Assembly: GCA_964035575.1 (NCBI GenBank)
Contig: OZ037910.1
Coordinates: 930,001-994,000, forward strand
Reading direction: 5' to 3'
DNA from: Rhynchopus sp. YZ270_cl-10
Lineage: Eukaryota > Euglenozoa > Diplonemea > Diplonemida > Diplonemidae
Length of the DNA stretch: 64,000 bases
The number at the start of each line of letters is the position of its first letter. Within the stretch, counting starts at the first letter, position 1. This document shows positions 61,058 to 64,000 of the stretch, in pieces. Below the pieces are notes generated by a model that did no database searches, was not told the origin of the DNA, and was given only the letters and a program-made list of their open reading frames with translations. The translations under genes and the position numbers were made by a program.

Positions 61058-61845
61058 AAAACACTTGTGTTTTCTAGTTTTTAAAGGTTGCTGTTCCGGC
61101 CACTCCCTCAGTCTCTAACCCCCCCCCCCCCCCCCCCCTGCTGGATCCGACCAAAAACCGGTTTTTTTTAGAGGGTGTAGAAGCTTCGCCCAGCCGAAAA
61201 AACGTTTTCTTTGGAAAGATCGGACACTTTTTGGGGGGTGTAGGGGCTCAGCGAAGCTGTAGCCCCTTAGAGACCCTGACACCAGGGTGTCACGAGTACC
61301 CCTTTTATACACGTGTTTCTTAAGGGTTCTACAGGGTTCTACAGGCAAAACCGGCGTTTTGGCCAAAAACCCGGTTTTTCAGGCAGGTAACCGGGTTTGC
61401 GGCTTCGGAAACGTGCCAGCGAGCTGTGAGAACCATGCATGGGCCACACACGGCACGAGTTGCAGCAGCCCACCGAAGGTGGGCTGCGTTTGGTAGCCAC
61501 ACGGTGCGGTTAACGCGTGTATCGCTTATACATAGCGTTGTGTGTATCGTATACGAAGACCGTTGTGTGTAACGCACGTGTAGACCGTTCCGTTATCACA
61601 ACCACACGAGCCAGCGAAGTGTCACAGCGGCGCAGGTGTTGCGTTAACGCGATGGCGTTAAACCCGTAGCATGCTTTCGTACAGATCGCTACGTACGCAT
61701 CGGTTGCGTTGCGTTCGTTGCATACGCTGCACACGAACCGTGTATCGCATATGCATAGCGTTCTGTGTATCGTATACGTAGAGCGTTACGTGCAAACCAT
61801 ACACATACCGTTTGACATACCAGCCAGCGAAGTGTTTTCAAGACC
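61055..61845. other. Probable insertion splitting the RHS/CRN-like gene
   Basis: Coding-like sequence stops at about 61055 and resumes near 61845. Between them are a perfect 10-base-arm palindrome, a run of 20 C at 61119-61138, and a GTGTAG-containing block near 61170-61270. A diverged direct repeat also starts near 61515 and 61739, sharing GTGTATCG, CATAGCGTT, TGTATCGTATACG and CCAGCGAAGTGT. No protein or RNA was recognised. It could be a short mobile element or repeat-rich filler. I cannot define its ends. Confidence 0.5.
61515..61840 (+). repeat. Diverged direct repeat, offset about 224 bp
   Basis: CGTGTATCGCTTATACATAG at 61515 aligns with CGTGTATCGCATATGCATAG at 61739. Both copies run through TGTATCGTATACG to CCAGCGAAGTGT. 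They differ at many sites, so the duplication is older than the BiP array. Confidence 0.65.
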
Positions 61846-61866
61846 GTCAACTCAAATCACTGAAGG

Positions 61867-62838
61867 ATGTCTCTGCTGTTCAACTCTTGGCATTCCTGCA
61901 AGCTGCACTTGACTTCAGCCAAGCCAACTGAGTCAGATCGCACTCTTGTCGAGGACACTGTTCGGAACATGTTCCAAGGGGACAGACTGAGACTGGCAAA
62001 ATCACAAAGCACGTGCCTCGCAGACAAGGGGTGGCTGTGCACAGCAAGCAATGGGAAACCCTCTCTGCACCCAATGGTTCTTAGGGCATGGGCCACAGAG
62101 GAAGGAGAAGGGGACGATACCAACTGCCTGCCTGTCGTTCTCAGCAAGATGTTCAGATGTGATTTCGAAGCTGCATCAAAAGGCGAACCTTTTGCAGAAG
62201 AGGTGTTCATATACTTTGAGCAAGCAAGGCGGCTGAGCCTCCCAGATGGTGAGGGGGAAACACTTCACAGGCACTACCCCGGAGCGAACTGCCGTGGTTT
62301 TTCAGATCGGGAGCGGTACTCTCACCTGACATTACCGAAGAAGAGGATCGTACACGTGGACAATTTCGAAGACAGGCAGCACTGCAGTGATGTGCTCAAA
62401 GAAGGGTCTATTCTCATTTGCAAGAAAATAAACGAGCAAGGGGTGGAGTGCATCTTTCCTTTTCACACAGGAACCAGCCGAATTACTGTGTGGTGTGGTG
62501 GTGTGCAGGTAAAGTGCACAGGGCAAGAAGTAGAGCAAAGTAATGTCGGAGAAAATATATCTGCGAATTCTTTTTTGAAATGGTTGGAAAAGGATGAGTC
62601 GTACAAGTGTTTTGGGATTGTGGTGTCGACACAGCAAGGCAACGCAGCAGACTTCAAGTCTGTTTGTGAGTTCAACACAGAGACTCTCACCGAGTTGATG
62701 GAGCCCAAGGTCGGACCACTACGTGTGTTGTATGAGAAGATGCCTGCACCGAGCCTGCAGGGCATGTTGCCACCAAAGCGGAAGCAGGTCACAGATTCGG
62801 AGGCAGAACCGGCACATAAGCGTCACCAAATGTCGTAG
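61867..62838 (+). pseudogene. RHS/Crinkler-like C-terminal part with QVK motif
   Basis: The open frame has 323 codons. The protein-like signal also continues upstream in another frame, so the ATG at 61867 is probably not the original start and the first 20 residues are doubtful. The segment FAEEVF (near 110-114) and CGGVQVKC (Gln214-Val215-Lys216) resemble the E...QxK arrangement of restriction-endonuclease-fold nucleases found at the end of RHS/Crinkler proteins. The tail has a basic PPKRKQ patch that could be a nuclear localisation signal. It is likely the rest of the gene at 60149, cut off by the 0.8 kb between. The assignment is inference from motif and position. Confidence 0.5.
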
Positions 62839-63718
62839 GTTGTGTTTCAGTGTGCGTGGTTGTGACCATACACGAGAAGAGAAGGATCATGATAGTGTGT
62901 GACATAGAGTGGCGCACGTGTTTGAATATTGAAAGTATTGATGGAAAATATAACAATTTTATTGATATTGTTGAAGGTATAAAATTTACTTGAGACGTGC
63001 GTATCGTGAAGGTTTAGTAAGTTGGGTTGAGAAGTTTGTGTTTCCTTGCCTACATTTGAGACTCCCCTCCCACAACCCTGTCGTGAACCCTTTTCCCTCA
63101 CTTCAAGACAGCCCCTTATCAACCCACTGGCGCTCTATCCGCCCCCCATGTTTCATTACCCCCTTGCGGAGTACACAGCGACCATGTGGTGTCTAATATA
63201 AAGAGAATTCATCAGCCTTCGGGCGACCTTGTTGTACAGAACCTGTCCTCGGATAGGGTGATTGTCGAAGCTACAAAAAACGAAGTCCTGTGGTAGGCTC
63301 TGCCATGTATGTGCATGAGCAGGGCCGACATGGGAGTTCTGTGCTATTCACAGAAGTCAATAGGCGATTGAGCGTATCTAACAACAAGCAACACAAAGAA
63401 AGTACAGAGAAGGAAGATAAGAAATACAGGAAAAATAGACAACGAGAAAACAAAGAGATTTTGACGAAAAAGGGACAATAAAACTGACGTCTAGGCTGCA
63501 CCAGAGTCGAGTGAGAGGGAGTTGGCTGCTTAGAGTTGACGTGGATGGTGGCAGTGGTGTTGATGTTGGCGAGTCAGCCATATCCCGTTGGCCGTCTGGT
63601 GGGCGTTTCCAGGTGAACCTCGTGGAGGTGGATTGGCTTTGCATGATTCGTGTGTATTATTTCCCCCTTTGTGTGTTGTGAATAGCAATGTCCCAAACGA
63701 ACCCCCTCCTACTCCTCC
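62839..63718. other. Intergenic region between RHS/CRN-like copies
   Basis: An AT-rich stretch near 62920-63000 probably belongs to the 3' UTR of the preceding gene. Purine-rich sequence at 63380-63480 and TG-rich sequence follow. Frames here are under 90 codons and without recognisable features. No tRNA or rRNA was seen. Confidence 0.5.
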
Positions 63719-64000
63719 TCTTTTGTTTTTCAATCGACCCCGTAACCTCTCACCAACTAACCCACTCTCATCACAACAGGATAAACACCTCTCTCTCCTC
63801 CTCTCAGAAGCAGCAGACGTTGGAGATGACAGCTCAACTGCAGGGTGCCCCAGACCTGAGCAACTGGGTCTGGGAAGAGAGGCTCAACACTTCCATCCTC
63901 AAAGGTTAATACATCGGGGACGGGGCTGCCGATGAGACACTTAGCTACCTCAAGGGGTTTCTGAATGTGGGTGATTGGAAGGACCGTAACTTCGCTACTG
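63719..64000 (+). pseudogene. Second RHS/CRN-like gene copy, 5' end only
   Basis: The leader, pyrimidine tract and coding start match copy a. The ATG at 63826 opens MTAQLQGAPDLSNWVWEERL, with Gln for Leu at residue 4. The same in-frame stop follows the ILKG segment as in copy a. After about 63966 the two copies diverge at several bases (GGTGATTGGAAGG against GGTGATGAGGAGG). The gene runs off the window, so its state beyond this is unknown. Confidence 0.6.

Noticed and set aside
60149-63909. Stop-codon reassignment as in Blastocrithidia to explain the stop in the RHS/CRN-like copies
   Set aside because: BiP ends with TGA at a sensible place and uses TGG for Trp; nothing else in the window suggests a changed code.

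Overview
The window looks like nuclear DNA of a kinetoplastid protist (trypanosomatid or bodonid). All credible genes lie on the + strand and lack introns. They are separated by spacers with long polypyrimidine tracts followed by AG, as expected for trans-splicing of polycistronic RNA. The left part carries a VIPER-type tyrosine-recombinase retroelement, and the right part carries genes resembling the kinetoplastid RHS/Crinkler P-loop ATPase-nuclease family. I cannot name the species from sequence alone.

Layout. Bases 1-60039 are a head-to-tail array of a 3.17-3.20 kb unit. Each unit is one gene for the ER-lumen HSP70 chaperone BiP/GRP78 (670-672 aa, signal peptide, acidic tail ending EEDL) plus a spacer of about 1.17 kb. 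There are 17 copies: a 3' fragment at 1-300, 15 complete genes, and one copy split by an insertion. Complete copies are almost identical: one amino-acid substitution (copy 4) and length changes in the Asp/Glu tail are all I found. Spacers differ mainly in short repeat tracts.

Two mobile elements interrupt the array. At 339-5046 a VIPER-like element of the DIRS order sits in the T-run just behind the first BiP stop codon. It has gag-like, tyrosine-recombinase and RT-RNase H frames and split direct repeats A1-...-B1-A2-B2, and it looks whole and young. At 31794-34925 a 3.13 kb element with 33-bp terminal inverted repeats and hairpin-rich ends splits BiP copy 10 just after codon 41. It has no recognisable transposase. 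A DNA-transposon-like element is unexpected in a kinetoplastid and is the most interesting object here.

The array ends abruptly inside a spacer at about 60039. It joins the 5' flank of a degraded gene with a P-loop NTPase part (60149-61057) and a separate part with a nuclease-like QVK motif (61867-62838). Between them lies about 0.8 kb of unrelated sequence with a 20-base C run. A second copy of the same gene's 5' end begins near 63719 and runs off the window.

Working picture: many BiP copies probably raise chaperone output in a genome with little promoter control, and recombination keeps them uniform. Spacer repeat states differ on the two sides of the split copy, so homogenisation may act in blocks. 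No rRNA, tRNA or CRISPR locus was recognised.
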